From the NCBI GenBank assembly GCA_016764435.1, contig JAESRX010000011.1, positions 1 through 64,000 on the forward strand: a DNA stretch of 64,000 bases. Direction: 5' to 3'. A program made the position numbers and the translations under genes. Within the stretch, counting starts at the first letter, position 1. Every line of letters starts with the position of its first letter. The stretch is from Flavobacteriaceae bacterium (GTDB lineage Bacteria > Bacteroidota > Bacteroidia > Flavobacteriales > Flavobacteriaceae). A model generated the notes under the pieces. It did not search any database. It had not been told where the DNA came from and saw only the letters and a program-made list of their open reading frames with translations. Below, one piece after another: positions 46,464 to 55,911 of the stretch.

Positions 46464-47150
46464 ATGACCAAAGACTATCTACTTATTGATGGGTTTAAAC
46501 ACTACCCTTTCACCCCAGAACAATTCTCCGAAAACGAAATCCTAGAAAAAACAGCCTCGTATTATACGTTTATGGATAAAAGAAGGTCTGTTCGTCATTT
46601 CTCAGATAAGTTAATTCCTTTAGACATTATTAAAAACATTATAAGAACGGCTTCTACCGCCCCCAGTGGTGCCCATAAGCAACCTTGGACCTTTTGCCTG
46701 ATTCAAAGTCCCAAAATAAAACAGCAAATCAGGGAAGCTGCCGAAGCTGAAGAAGAGAAAAGTTACACCCAACGCATGAGTAAAACATGGTTGCAAGATT
46801 TAGCACCGTTAGGAACCAATACCGATAAACCTTTTTTAGAAATAGCCCCTTATTTAATTGTCGTGTTTAAAAAAGCCTATGAAATTGACAAAAATGGCGA
46901 AAAAAGGCAAAACTATTACGTCAATGAATCCGTAGGATTAGCCTGTGGACTCTTAATTGCTGCCATTCATAATGCAGGACTCGTCACCCTCACACATACG
47001 CCCAGCCCCATGCGATTCTTAGAACAAATTCTAGAAAGACCCAGTAATGAACGTGCTTTTTTACTACTTCCCGTGGGCTATCCCGCTAAGGAAGTATATG
47101 TACCCGCTATTAAAAGGAAACCATTGGATAAGATTTACAAAATATACTAG
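46464..47150 (+). CDS. Iodotyrosine deiodinase-like flavoprotein (nitroreductase fold)
   Basis: A 228-residue FMN enzyme of the nitroreductase superfamily. FMN contacts include KRRSVRHFS near residue 39, TAPSGAHKQPWTF near residue 65 and TLTHTPSPM near the C-terminal part. The active-site lid carries E97, Y101 and K122, with the same spacings (4 and 25) as Glu/Tyr/Lys of mammalian iodotyrosine deiodinase, which bind the amino acid zwitterion of the substrate. The enzyme probably reductively removes halogen from halotyrosines. The ATG at 46464 is preferred to an upstream TTG frame. It is monocistronic between htpG and a FabH-like gene. Confidence 0.85.
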   Translation: MTKDYLLIDGFKHYPFTPEQFSENEILEKTASYYTFMDKRRSVRHFSDKLIPLDIIKNIIRTASTAPSGAHKQPWTFCLIQSPKIKQQIREAAEAEEEKSYTQRMSKTWLQDLAPLGTNTDKPFLEIAPYLIVVFKKAYEIDKNGEKRQNYYVNESVGLACGLLIAAIHNAGLVTLTHTPSPMRFLEQILERPSNERAFLLLPVGYPAKEVYVPAIKRKPLDKIYKIY

Positions 47151-47404
47151 GGTCTTTTTATTGGTTTTATAAAAAATACTTCTCCCAGCCCTCGCAGTCT
47201 CGTAAGCTTGCACGTCGAAGCCTTTTATCCGTATAACCTCCTTGTTACCAATCAGAAACATAATATCTTATGCATATAAACCTCTAAACAAACTCATTAC
47301 CAACACCTTTTAAAATCCATTCTTTTATGGAATCCTAAAAATAAGTTGTACGCCCTAACGATTTTTAGTAATTTTACATAAAATATATCAAAAAATTTAA
47401 CTTT

Positions 47405-48412
47405 ATGTATAATTCGAAAATAACTGGACTAGGTTATTATGTCCCTGATAACATTGTTACAAATGACGATTTATCTGAATTAATGGACACTAATGATGCG
47501 TGGATTCAGGAGAGAACTGGTATTAAGGAAAGACGATGGATTAAGCCAGGGAGTGATGATACTACCTCTGTTATGGGAGCGAAAGCTGCTCGAATTGCAA
47601 TAGAAAAAGCGGGATTAACAAGTGATGATATTGATTTTATCGTATTCGCTACCTTAAGTCCTGACAATTACTTCCCTGGAGGTGGTGTAGAATTACAAGA
47701 AATGCTAGGCATGAGAACTATTGGAGCATTAGATGTTCGTAACCAATGCTCTGGTTTTATATATTCACTTTCTGTCGCTGATCAATTTATTAAAACAGGA
47801 ATGTATAAAAACATCTTGGTCGTAGGATCAGAATGGCATTCTTCTGGATTAGACATGACCACTCGTGGAAGAGGTGTTTCTGTAATTTTTGGTGATGGAG
47901 CTGGAGCAGCAGTCTTATCAAGAACAGAAGACAATACCAAGGGTATTTTATCTACTCACTTACACTCTGAAGGAAAACACGCAAAGGAATTAATAGTAGA
48001 AAGCCCTAGTAGTAAACGTTGGGTGACTGAAATACTTAAAGATAACAGTAAAGAGGACGAATCTTACTATCCTCACATGAATGGTACTTTTGTATTCAAA
48101 CATGCCGTTGTTCGTTTTTCTGAAGCGATTATAGAAGGATTACAAGCCAATAACCTTGAAGTTTCAGACATCAATCTTTTAGTACCTCATCAAGCGAATT
48201 TACGTATTGCACAATTTATTCAACGTAAATTTAAATTAGAAGACGACCAAGTATACAATAACATTATGAACTACGGGAACACGACCGCAGCCTCTGTAAT
48301 TATTGCCTTGTCTGAAGCTTTTGAAAAAGGAAAAATAAAAGACAACGACCTTGTCGTATTAGCTGCCTTTGGTAGTGGATTTACATGGGGAAGTGTAATT
48401 ATTAGATGGTAA
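47405..48412 (+). CDS. 3-oxoacyl-ACP synthase III family protein (FabH-like)
   Basis: A 335-residue thiolase-fold condensing enzyme with the full KAS III triad: Cys 115 in RNQCSGF, His 262 in VPHQAN and Asn 292 in NYGNTTAAS. It starts a chain from an acyl-CoA, condensing with malonyl-ACP or another acyl group. It is not in a fab or plsX cluster, so it may be the second, specialised KAS III that many flavobacteria have, for example for branched, odd or secondary lipid starters. An intrinsic terminator follows. Confidence 0.9.
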   Translation: MYNSKITGLGYYVPDNIVTNDDLSELMDTNDAWIQERTGIKERRWIKPGSDDTTSVMGAKAARIAIEKAGLTSDDIDFIVFATLSPDNYFPGGGVELQEMLGMRTIGALDVRNQCSGFIYSLSVADQFIKTGMYKNILVVGSEWHSSGLDMTTRGRGVSVIFGDGAGAAVLSRTEDNTKGILSTHLHSEGKHAKELIVESPSSKRWVTEILKDNSKEDESYYPHMNGTFVFKHAVVRFSEAIIEGLQANNLEVSDINLLVPHQANLRIAQFIQRKFKLEDDQVYNNIMNYGNTTAASVIIALSEAFEKGKIKDNDLVVLAAFGSGFTWGSVIIRW

Positions 48413-48496
48413 GTTCTATTTTAGACAAGCATCTTTGTGGTGAAACAGCTAAGTAATCATTTTTATTAATGACACTGTTTCTAAGACCATGCCTAT

Positions 48497-48532
48497 AAAA
48501 ATCCCTAACTACGTTTGTAGTTAGGGATTTTT
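48497..48532 (+). terminator. Intrinsic terminator after the FabH-like gene
   Basis: A 16-base stem, AAAAATCCCTAACTAC with its perfect complement, closes the loop GTTT (48513-48516) and ends in a T-run. Confidence 0.9.
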
Positions 48533-48661
48533 TGTATTGAAAAATTAGCCGTTATATATGAGTATTAAGATGCGCAACTTTACGAAAAAAGACCTACTAA
48601 TAGCTAGACAATCATCGTCTCTTAATTAAAACCCCTCCTCACACATCTAACGCTCTACTTT

Positions 48662-48742
48662 GGGCGTTACCCAAGGGGGTCGGGCTATCCGCTATATCTT
48701 TTTTTAAAGAAAAAAAAAGGATGCCACTACTATCCCTAACGC
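48662..48742. repeat. Palindromic intergenic element with GGGCGTTA/TAACGC ends
   Basis: An ~80-base element begins GGGCGTTACCC and ends CCCTAACGC, so GCGTTA and TAACGC are inverted. The middle contains GGGGGTCGGGCTATCC, then CGCTATATC, and an A/T stem leading to GGATGCC. I recall this type of sequence recurring between genes in many Bacteroidota genomes. It is much richer in GC than its surroundings. Only one copy is present here, so its repeat status rests on memory. Confidence 0.5.
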
Positions 48743-48823
48743 AAAAAACTTAATAAAAAGAAATTCGCGAAAAGCAATAAGGAGCATTCCGTATACAGTT
48801 AGCCCACAGAATCTCTAACAATA

Positions 48824-48860
48824 AAAAAGCCCTAACTACACATCGTAGCTAGGGCTTTTT
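48824..48860 (-). terminator. Intrinsic terminator after the S46 peptidase gene
   Basis: AAAAAGCCCTAACTAC (48824-48839) and GTAGCTAGGGCTTTTT (48845-48860) form a 16-base stem with one mismatch around CACATC-type loop bases. It is placed for the minus-strand peptidase gene. Confidence 0.8.
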
Positions 48861-48986
48861 ATCATAAGATATCAGTATTGAGATGAGCAGTCTTGTCTTA
48901 AAACTTTTCAAATAGATTCAAAATCTTCATTTTTAATAAAAATTAGGATATAATCTACAGACAATCTAACATCTAATTTCTCAAAT

Positions 48987-51185
48987 CTATTTTTTCGGAT
49001 GCACTAATTTCATTTCATCAATCAAATGAGTTGCTCCAGCAAATTTATCAACGATAAATAAAATGTAACGTACATCTACCATAATATTACGACAGATAGC
49101 TGCGTCATAATTTAAATCGCTCATGGTTCCTTCCCATACACGGTCAAAGTTCAATCCAATTAGATTCCCATGTGCATCAATAGCAGGACTTCCTGAATTC
49201 CCTCCCGTAGTGTGATTGGTTCCAATAAAACAAACAGGCATTTTACCATTTACTCCGTATTGTCCAAAGTCTTTAGCTTTGTACAATTCTTGTAATTTTT
49301 TAGGCACATCAAACTCATAATCACCTGGTACAAATTTCTCCATCACACCTCCTAAATAGGTAGTATTCCCGTAAGAAACTCCATCTACAGGATCGTATCC
49401 TTTTACCTGACCATAGGTCACACGAAGTGTACTATTGGCATCTGGGAAAAAGCGTTTGTTTGGAAATAACTCCGTCAATGCTTTCATGTATTTTTTCTGA
49501 ACGGCTGCTATTTTAATGTTAACTTCATTAAATTTAGGATTGATCACATTGTAAAAATCAGAAGACAATGCCTTTCCTACTTTATATCCAGAATCCGCAT
49601 TTAACTTTGCAATAACCTCTTCTGGCGTACCATTTAATAAAACCTCTACTTTAGCGAAAGACACCAATGCAGAATTAGCATAAATATCCTCTGCCATTGC
49701 GGCAACATTCCCGTTTTTTAAGACGTCATTTAAAAACTCCGTAGGAATTCCTTCCTTATACATTTGCACCAATCTTGCAAAAACAGGCTCATCTACTTTA
49801 GGACTGTAGTTTTTATAAAAACCTTTAAAACCATTTAATGTAGCTATTCTTGCTTTGTTAAATCCTGCTTCACCTCCACGAGTATACGCATTCTCTAATT
49901 GGTATAATTTGAACGATGCGTTTAACAACTCAACGTTTCTATATACAACTTCCACCCAATAATCACGGGCCAATGCTACTTTCTCAACTTCTGCATACAA
50001 GGTTTCAAAATCGCTTAACAAAGAACTATACCCTGCCAAGTCTTTTTCAGCAACACGTTTAGAAAACTCCGTTTCCAATGTCACTTTTTGAGCAATAGCA
50101 TTTGATTTTGCTATTCCTTGATTCTCACCTATCCATTTTTTCCAATAGTTAGCGATAGAAGCATATTTAGAAGCATATTTAATTTTAATCGCTTTATCAC
50201 TACGCATAAACCCATCCACTATTTTTAATGCATTCGCACGAATGTCAATTTTCACAGGGTTTAAGGTATTTACAATTTGATCAATAGCGACCGCTGGTAA
50301 ATACTCATTAGTACGACCTGGGAAACCAAAAACTAAGGTGAAATCGTTTTCAGCAACACCATCTAAACTAACCGGTAAAAAGTGTTTTGGAGTATAAGGA
50401 ACATTGTCTGCTGCATAAGTAGCAGGACGGTTATTCTTGTCTGCATAAATTCTAAACATAGAAAAATCTCCCGTGTGACGAGGCCACATCCAGTTGTCCG
50501 TATCCGAACCAAATTTACCAATAGACGTTGGAGGTGCACCTACCAAACGAATGTCCGTGTACTTTTCTGTTACGAATAATATATACTGATTTCCTTTATA
50601 AAAAGATTTTACATTGGCTTCTTGCCACGTTTCTTTCGTCACGTTTTTAGTAACCTTTGCTATGTTTTTATCTATCAAACTTTGCTGTGCTTTTAAATCC
50701 ATAGATTCCAACACACCTTCCAATACTTGCGCAGTTACATCGTCTATTCTATTGATAAAAGTAACAAACATTCCAGGATTTTTTAATTCCTCAGATTTAT
50801 TCATTGCCCAAAAACCATCTTGTAAATAATCGTTATCTACAGAAGAATGAGATTGAATTTGTCCATATCCACAGTGGTGGTTGGTTAATAATAATCCTTG
50901 AGAAGAAATAATTTCTGCAGTACAACCACCATTAAAATGAACAATCGCATCTTTTAAACTAGAGTTATTTACATCGTAAATATCTTTCGCTGTCATTTTC
51001 ATTCCCAAATTCTGCATTTCAGTTTCGTTTACTCCTTCCAATAAAGAAGGTATCCACATCCCACCTTGGGCCTGTTTTGCATCTATTTTACTTGCAGATA
51101 CCGCTGTTACCTGCGTATTTTGCGTGGTTTTACAAGCTACTAGAAATAGTACCATTGCAAAAGTCATCAGTTTTAAAAACTTCAT
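48987..51185 (-). CDS. S46 family dipeptidyl peptidase, lipoprotein (DPP11-like)
   Basis: A 732-residue S46 serine peptidase that removes dipeptides from oligopeptide N-termini in the periplasm. It has a lipoprotein signal (FLVACKTT, Cys 18), GGMWIPSLLEGVNE, the catalytic His in LLTNHHCGYGQ near residue 98, and the catalytic Ser in TGGNSGSPAID near residue 650. In the specificity position after IGLNFD it carries Arg. In characterised S46 enzymes, Arg at this position goes with Asp/Glu preference (DPP11) and Gly with hydrophobic preference (DPP7). A near-identical paralogue lies directly upstream on the same strand. Confidence 0.93.
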   Translation of the reverse strand: MKFLKLMTFAMVLFLVACKTTQNTQVTAVSASKIDAKQAQGGMWIPSLLEGVNETEMQNLGMKMTAKDIYDVNNSSLKDAIVHFNGGCTAEIISSQGLLLTNHHCGYGQIQSHSSVDNDYLQDGFWAMNKSEELKNPGMFVTFINRIDDVTAQVLEGVLESMDLKAQQSLIDKNIAKVTKNVTKETWQEANVKSFYKGNQYILFVTEKYTDIRLVGAPPTSIGKFGSDTDNWMWPRHTGDFSMFRIYADKNNRPATYAADNVPYTPKHFLPVSLDGVAENDFTLVFGFPGRTNEYLPAVAIDQIVNTLNPVKIDIRANALKIVDGFMRSDKAIKIKYASKYASIANYWKKWIGENQGIAKSNAIAQKVTLETEFSKRVAEKDLAGYSSLLSDFETLYAEVEKVALARDYWVEVVYRNVELLNASFKLYQLENAYTRGGEAGFNKARIATLNGFKGFYKNYSPKVDEPVFARLVQMYKEGIPTEFLNDVLKNGNVAAMAEDIYANSALVSFAKVEVLLNGTPEEVIAKLNADSGYKVGKALSSDFYNVINPKFNEVNIKIAAVQKKYMKALTELFPNKRFFPDANSTLRVTYGQVKGYDPVDGVSYGNTTYLGGVMEKFVPGDYEFDVPKKLQELYKAKDFGQYGVNGKMPVCFIGTNHTTGGNSGSPAIDAHGNLIGLNFDRVWEGTMSDLNYDAAICRNIMVDVRYILFIVDKFAGATHLIDEMKLVHPKK

Positions 51186-51289
51186 ATATATACTTATTTA
51201 AATGATAAAAAACAAACACCCAATAGACAGGTATCATTACGAATACGATGTAGCTAATGGATGTTTCTTTTATTTATTTTATAGATTCC

Positions 51290-53431
51290 TTATTTCTTTG
51301 GGTGTACTAATTTAAGTTCACTCATTAATCTATCTGCTCCTGCAAACTTATCAATGATGAATAATACATAGCGAATATCTACACTAATACAACGTACTAT
51401 ATCTACATCGTAATACATGTCAGACATGGTTCCTTCCCAAGAACTATCAAATGCCAATCCAATTAAATTTCCATGTGCATCAATAACTGGACTTCCAGAA
51501 TTCCCACCTGTAATATGATTGGTTCCTAAGAAATTAACTGGTAATTTCCCATTAGCTTCTGCATAAGGTCCATAATCTTTAGCATTATATAAGTCGATTA
51601 GTTTTTGAGGTAAGTCAAACTCATAATCATTTGGCTTGTATTTTGCGATTACACCTTCTAAATAGGTTTTAGATTTATAAGTAACTCCATCTCTAGGATC
51701 TGTACTACGTACGGTTCCATACGAAACTCTTAAGGTACTGTTCGCATCTGGGAAAAATTTCTTCTCTGGGAACAATTCCATCAATGCTGCCATATACACT
51801 TTTTGTGTGGCTGCTATTTTCTCGTTAATCTTTCCGTATTTCGGGTTGATTACGTTGAAGAACATTTCATGGAATCCTTTTCCGAATACAAATGCTTTGT
51901 CAGCTCTAATTTTCGCGATAGCTTCCTCTGGTGTTCCAGACAATAAGTCTTTTACACTTTCTAAGCTTACCAATTTAGAATTTGCATAAATATCATTTGT
52001 TACTGCGGTAATATCTGAATTTTTTACATTTTCAGGAACAAACTCAGCAGGCACATTGTTTTTATACAAGGTCACCAATCTTTCAAAAACAGGTTTGTCT
52101 ACTAAAGGACTATAATCCTTGTAGAATTTCTCAAATCCTTTTAAAGTCCCTGTTCTTGCTTTTTCAAATCCAGCGGCTCCTCCTCTTACAAAAGCTTGTT
52201 CTAATTGATACAAACGGAAACTAGATTTTAACATCTCTACATTACGGAAGGCAACTTCCACCCAGTAATCTCTAGCTAAAGCAACTTCTTCAATTTCTTT
52301 GTATAAAGTTTCAAAATCTGATAATAAAGACTTGTATCCGTCAACATCTTTAGCTACAACTCTCTTAGAAAATTCTTTTTCAAATTCTCTTTTCTTAGCA
52401 ATTGCATTCGCTTTTTTAATTCCTGTATTTTCTCCGATCCATTTTTTCCAATAGTTAGCAACTCCCGCAAATTTAGAAGCATATTGAATTTTAATTGCTT
52501 GGTCATTACGCATAAATCCATCTACTATTTCGATGGCGTTCGCACGAATCTCTATTTTTGCTGGGTTTAACACATTGACCGTTTGGTCTATTGCAACTGC
52601 AGGTAAGTACTCATTCGTACGTCCTGGGAATCCAAAAATCAAACTAAAATCTCCTTCTTCTACACCATCTAAAGAGATAGGTAAAAAGTGTTTTGGAGTA
52701 TAAGGAATATTGTCTGGAGAGTAATCAGCAGGATTGTTATCTTTATTGGCATAAATTCTAAATAAAGAAAAATCTCCCGTGTGACGAGGCCACATCCAGT
52801 TATCCGTATCTTTTCCATATTTCCCAATAGATGATGGTGGCGCACCAACCAAACGAATATCAGTAAACACTTCTACTACAAATAATAAATATTGGTTTCC
52901 TTTAAAGAAAGACTTTACATAGGTAGTTTGTGTTGCTTCCTTTTGAGCATTTTTCTGAGCTTTTTCAATGTTTTGGCTCATCAAATCTCTTTTTGATTTG
53001 GCATCCATCCCTTCAGTAATACCTGCAAAAACAGCCTCTGTTACATCATCTATACGATTGATAAATGTTACAGCCATTCCTTCATTAGCTAATTCATCCT
53101 CTAGTTCTTTCGCCCAAAAACCATCTTTTAAATAATCGTGATCTACGCTTGAATGTTGTTGAATTCTGTTGTAACCACAGTGATGGTTAGTCAATAACAA
53201 TCCTGAATTTGAAATTACTTCTGATGTACATCCTCCGTCAAAATGAGCAATGGCATCTTTTAAACTAGAATTGTTCACATCATAAATATCTTTTGCAGAC
53301 ATTTTCATTCCCATGTCTTGCATTTCCGATTCGTTAAATCCATCCAATAAGGAAGGGATCCACATACCACCATTATCCTGTGCTACAGCACTAAAGGCGA
53401 TAAAAAAAACGAGTACTTTTAAAAATTTCAT
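51290..53431 (-). CDS. S46 family dipeptidyl peptidase, secreted paralogue
   Basis: A 713-residue paralogue of the next gene, with an ordinary signal peptide (MKFLKVLVFFIAFSAVAQ) instead of a lipobox. It shares GGMWIPSLLDGFNE, LLTNHHCGYNR and TGGNSGSPVID. The specificity residue after IGLAFD is Ser, not Arg, so the pair probably cut different dipeptides. I chose the ATG at 53431: a -7 box at 53539-53532 places the TSS near 53526, which excludes the longer frame from 53554. The two genes are 104 bases apart in tandem and probably arose by duplication. Confidence 0.93.
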   Translation of the reverse strand: MKFLKVLVFFIAFSAVAQDNGGMWIPSLLDGFNESEMQDMGMKMSAKDIYDVNNSSLKDAIAHFDGGCTSEVISNSGLLLTNHHCGYNRIQQHSSVDHDYLKDGFWAKELEDELANEGMAVTFINRIDDVTEAVFAGITEGMDAKSKRDLMSQNIEKAQKNAQKEATQTTYVKSFFKGNQYLLFVVEVFTDIRLVGAPPSSIGKYGKDTDNWMWPRHTGDFSLFRIYANKDNNPADYSPDNIPYTPKHFLPISLDGVEEGDFSLIFGFPGRTNEYLPAVAIDQTVNVLNPAKIEIRANAIEIVDGFMRNDQAIKIQYASKFAGVANYWKKWIGENTGIKKANAIAKKREFEKEFSKRVVAKDVDGYKSLLSDFETLYKEIEEVALARDYWVEVAFRNVEMLKSSFRLYQLEQAFVRGGAAGFEKARTGTLKGFEKFYKDYSPLVDKPVFERLVTLYKNNVPAEFVPENVKNSDITAVTNDIYANSKLVSLESVKDLLSGTPEEAIAKIRADKAFVFGKGFHEMFFNVINPKYGKINEKIAATQKVYMAALMELFPEKKFFPDANSTLRVSYGTVRSTDPRDGVTYKSKTYLEGVIAKYKPNDYEFDLPQKLIDLYNAKDYGPYAEANGKLPVNFLGTNHITGGNSGSPVIDAHGNLIGLAFDSSWEGTMSDMYYDVDIVRCISVDIRYVLFIIDKFAGADRLMSELKLVHPKK

Positions 53432-53531
53432 TTGTTTGAATTTAATGTTCTTACTAAGATTAACACCGCTATTATACTTGAGATTTTCAGTCATAAAAAT
53501 CGTCCTATTTAAGTGTTTAAATCTACTCCAA

Positions 53532-53539
53532 CAAATATA
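53532..53539 (-). promoter_or_regulatory. S46 gene promoter -7 box
   Basis: TATATTTG on the minus strand (53539 to 53532) matches TAnnTTTG. The TSS is near 53526 and the leader about 95 nt. Confidence 0.5.
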
Positions 53540-53609
53540 GGTAACCAATGTCATTTTTTTCCTAGTAAAATCATAATTTTTGGTATTTTAGCGAAAACAA
53601 AACTCACAT

Positions 53610-54917
53610 ATGGATAAGGTCCCTTTTTTCACACAAGACACAATGGTATTTGGATTATTAATGCTCTGTTTAGGAGCTGTATTCTATACCTCATCAAGTA
53701 ACAATTCATTTTGGAAAAAATTCTACAAATTTGTTCCCGCATTATTTATGGCATATATGATTCCTGCCATTTTCACTACATTTGGTATCATAGCCCCAGA
53801 ATGGGAAACTACGAATGCTGTAGGAGAAATTACCCAACACAAATCAAACATCTACTTTATAACCAGTCGCTTTTTATTACCTGCTGCCTTGGTTTTAATG
53901 ACCTTGAGTATTGACTTAAAAGCAGTATTTGACTTGGGATGGAAAGCGTTGGCAATGTTTTTTGCTGGAACCGTAGGTATAATAATAGGAGGGCCTATTG
54001 CCATTTTATTAATTTCCATGGTCTCACCTGAAACCGTTGGAGGAATTGGACCGGATGCTGTTTGGCGTGGACTATCTACTTTGGCAGGAAGCTGGATTGG
54101 TGGAGGCGCAAACCAAACCGCCATGTTGGAAATATATGGATACAACCAAAAATTATATGGAGGAATGGTATTTGTAGACATCGTTGTGGCAAATATCTGG
54201 ATGGCTATTGTACTCTTAGGAATCGGGAAAACAGAAAAAATAGACAAATGGTTAGGAGCCGATAGTTCTGCTATCGAAGCCTTAAAAGCAAAAGTGTCAA
54301 AATTTAGTGAAAGTGTGACTAGAAACCCAACCTTAACAGATTTAATGGTCATCTTAGCCATTGCCTTTGGAACGGTTAGTATTGCTCATTTTGGAGCAGA
54401 TGTCCTAAGTGGAGTTTTTAATGATTTTGTAAACGGAATTGAGAATGTAACTACTAAAAACATGTTCACTTTCTTAAGTTCTAAATTCTTTTGGATGATT
54501 AGTCTCTCGACAATTATCGCTATATTATTGTCTTTTACAAAAGCAAAAAATTACGAAGGAGCTGGAGCTAGTAAAATAGGAAGTGTATTTATTTACATAC
54601 TCGTTGCTTCTATAGGAATGAAAATGGATTTAACTATGATTTTGGATAATGTAGGACTAATTGCTATTGGAGTTGTATGGATGACCATCCACGCACTTTT
54701 AATGATTGGTGTTGCCAAATTAATCAAAGCTCCTTATTTCTTTTTAGCTGTAGGAAGTCAAGCCAATGTAGGAGGCGCTGCATCTGCCCCGATCGTAGCC
54801 GCAGCATTTCATCCATCCTTAGCTACCGTAGGAGTTTTACTCGCTGTCTTTGGATACGCCGTAGGAACTGTAGCGGCCATTGGATGTACAATATTAATGC
54901 AAGTAGCTGCGCAATAA
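53610..54917 (+). CDS. DUF819 family membrane protein
   Basis: A 435-residue integral membrane protein with about eleven hydrophobic helices. It has a glycine-rich GSWIGGGANQTAMLEIYG motif in the middle and VGSQANVGGAASAPIVAAAF near residue 385; the two resemble each other and suggest two inverted halves, as in transporter folds. DUF819 (YjcL-like) proteins are uncharacterised putative transporters. Divergent from the tandem S46 peptidases, so uptake of peptide products is a possible but unproven role. Confidence 0.88.
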   Translation: MDKVPFFTQDTMVFGLLMLCLGAVFYTSSSNNSFWKKFYKFVPALFMAYMIPAIFTTFGIIAPEWETTNAVGEITQHKSNIYFITSRFLLPAALVLMTLSIDLKAVFDLGWKALAMFFAGTVGIIIGGPIAILLISMVSPETVGGIGPDAVWRGLSTLAGSWIGGGANQTAMLEIYGYNQKLYGGMVFVDIVVANIWMAIVLLGIGKTEKIDKWLGADSSAIEALKAKVSKFSESVTRNPTLTDLMVILAIAFGTVSIAHFGADVLSGVFNDFVNGIENVTTKNMFTFLSSKFFWMISLSTIIAILLSFTKAKNYEGAGASKIGSVFIYILVASIGMKMDLTMILDNVGLIAIGVVWMTIHALLMIGVAKLIKAPYFFLAVGSQANVGGAASAPIVAAAFHPSLATVGVLLAVFGYAVGTVAAIGCTILMQVAAQ

Positions 54918-54956
54918 ATTAATAAAAAGAAACTAACTATTTTTAATAAAACTCAA

Positions 54957-55658
54957 ATGAAAAAATTAAGTGTTTTTGCCATACTCATGATTCTTTTAAT
55001 TTCCTGTACTTCAAAGGAAGGTAATATGACCGTTAAAGGAAATATTCAAGGACTTAAAAAGGGGACTATTTACTTACAAAAAGTAAAAGATACCGCCTTA
55101 GTAATTGTCGATTCTGTTGTGATAGATGGAAATAGTAATTTTATACTGGTAGATAATGTAAAGAGTCCTGAAATATATTACTTAACATTGGATAAAAAAT
55201 CAGATGAACACATTACTTTTTTTGGTGATAAAGGAGAAATTACTATCGAGAGTAAATTGGATAAACTAGTATACGCTGCCAAAATAAAAGGCTCAAAAAA
55301 CCAAACGTTACTAGAACAACACTCTAAAATGATTAAAAAATTCACCGACAAGCAATTGGATTTAATCAAAGCTAATTTTGAAGCACAACGCGACCGTGAT
55401 CTTGAAATGATTGAGGACATCAGTAAAAAAGAAAAAAACCTACTTAAGAGAAGGTATTTATATACAGTCAACTTTGCTGTTACCCATGGAAAAAGTGAAA
55501 TCGCTCCCTATTTAGCATTGACAGACTTGTACTATGCCAATGTGAGTTTATTGGATACTATTAATAATTCCTTATCTAAAAAAGTAAAAAACTCTAAATA
55601 CGGATTGGAATTACAAAAATATATAGACACTATTAAAAAGTCAGAAGCGAACAAATAA
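54957..55658 (+). CDS. DUF4369 lipoprotein
   Basis: A 233-residue protein with a lipoprotein signal (ILLISCTSK, Cys 17) and a DUF4369 beta-domain (MTVKGNIQGLKKGTIYLQKV, EIYYLTLDKKSD, FFGDKGEITIES). The usual C-terminal thioredoxin domain of this group is missing; instead there is a helical, charged second half. Terminator directly after. Role unknown. Confidence 0.8.
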   Translation: MKKLSVFAILMILLISCTSKEGNMTVKGNIQGLKKGTIYLQKVKDTALVIVDSVVIDGNSNFILVDNVKSPEIYYLTLDKKSDEHITFFGDKGEITIESKLDKLVYAAKIKGSKNQTLLEQHSKMIKKFTDKQLDLIKANFEAQRDRDLEMIEDISKKEKNLLKRRYLYTVNFAVTHGKSEIAPYLALTDLYYANVSLLDTINNSLSKKVKNSKYGLELQKYIDTIKKSEANK

Positions 55659-55678
55659 TCACTTTGTACTTTAAAAAA

Positions 55679-55720
55679 AGTCCAATTAGAGAATTCTAAG
55701 TTCTTTAATTGGACTCTTTT
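55679..55720 (+). terminator. Intrinsic terminator after DUF4369 gene
   Basis: AGTCCAATTA (55679-55688) pairs with TAATTGGACT (55706-55715), with further pairing inside, and is followed by CTTTTTTT. Confidence 0.88.
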
Positions 55721-55911
55721 TTTGAGAGCGAATTAACAGCGTAAAACACAGGAATAACCTATTTAAGCCTCCCCATTACTAGTGATAATTTTATAAAATT
55801 TCAACAAGTTCCGTACTGATTTTTAAGGCGTATAACTATTTGCATTTTTTATTGAGTTTTTCTGTAACAATTTGTATTTTTATTGGACTTATAATCAAAA
55901 CAAAACGCTTC

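Larger units (their letters stand above)
48413..48986. other. 574-base intergenic region holding a repeat-like element between two terminators
   Basis: No gene is seen. The order is fabH-like terminator (48497-48532), palindromic element (48662-48742), AT-rich spacer, terminator of the S46 gene (48824-48860). The two terminator stems share the core CCCTAACTAC. Confidence 0.6.

Noticed and set aside
47151-47404. Slightly GC-richer gap after the deiodinase-like gene
   Set aside because: No stem, repeat or frame with support was seen.
53432-53554. Longer N-terminus of the secreted S46 peptidase
   Set aside because: A clear signal peptide starts at 53431 and the predicted promoter lies within the extension.
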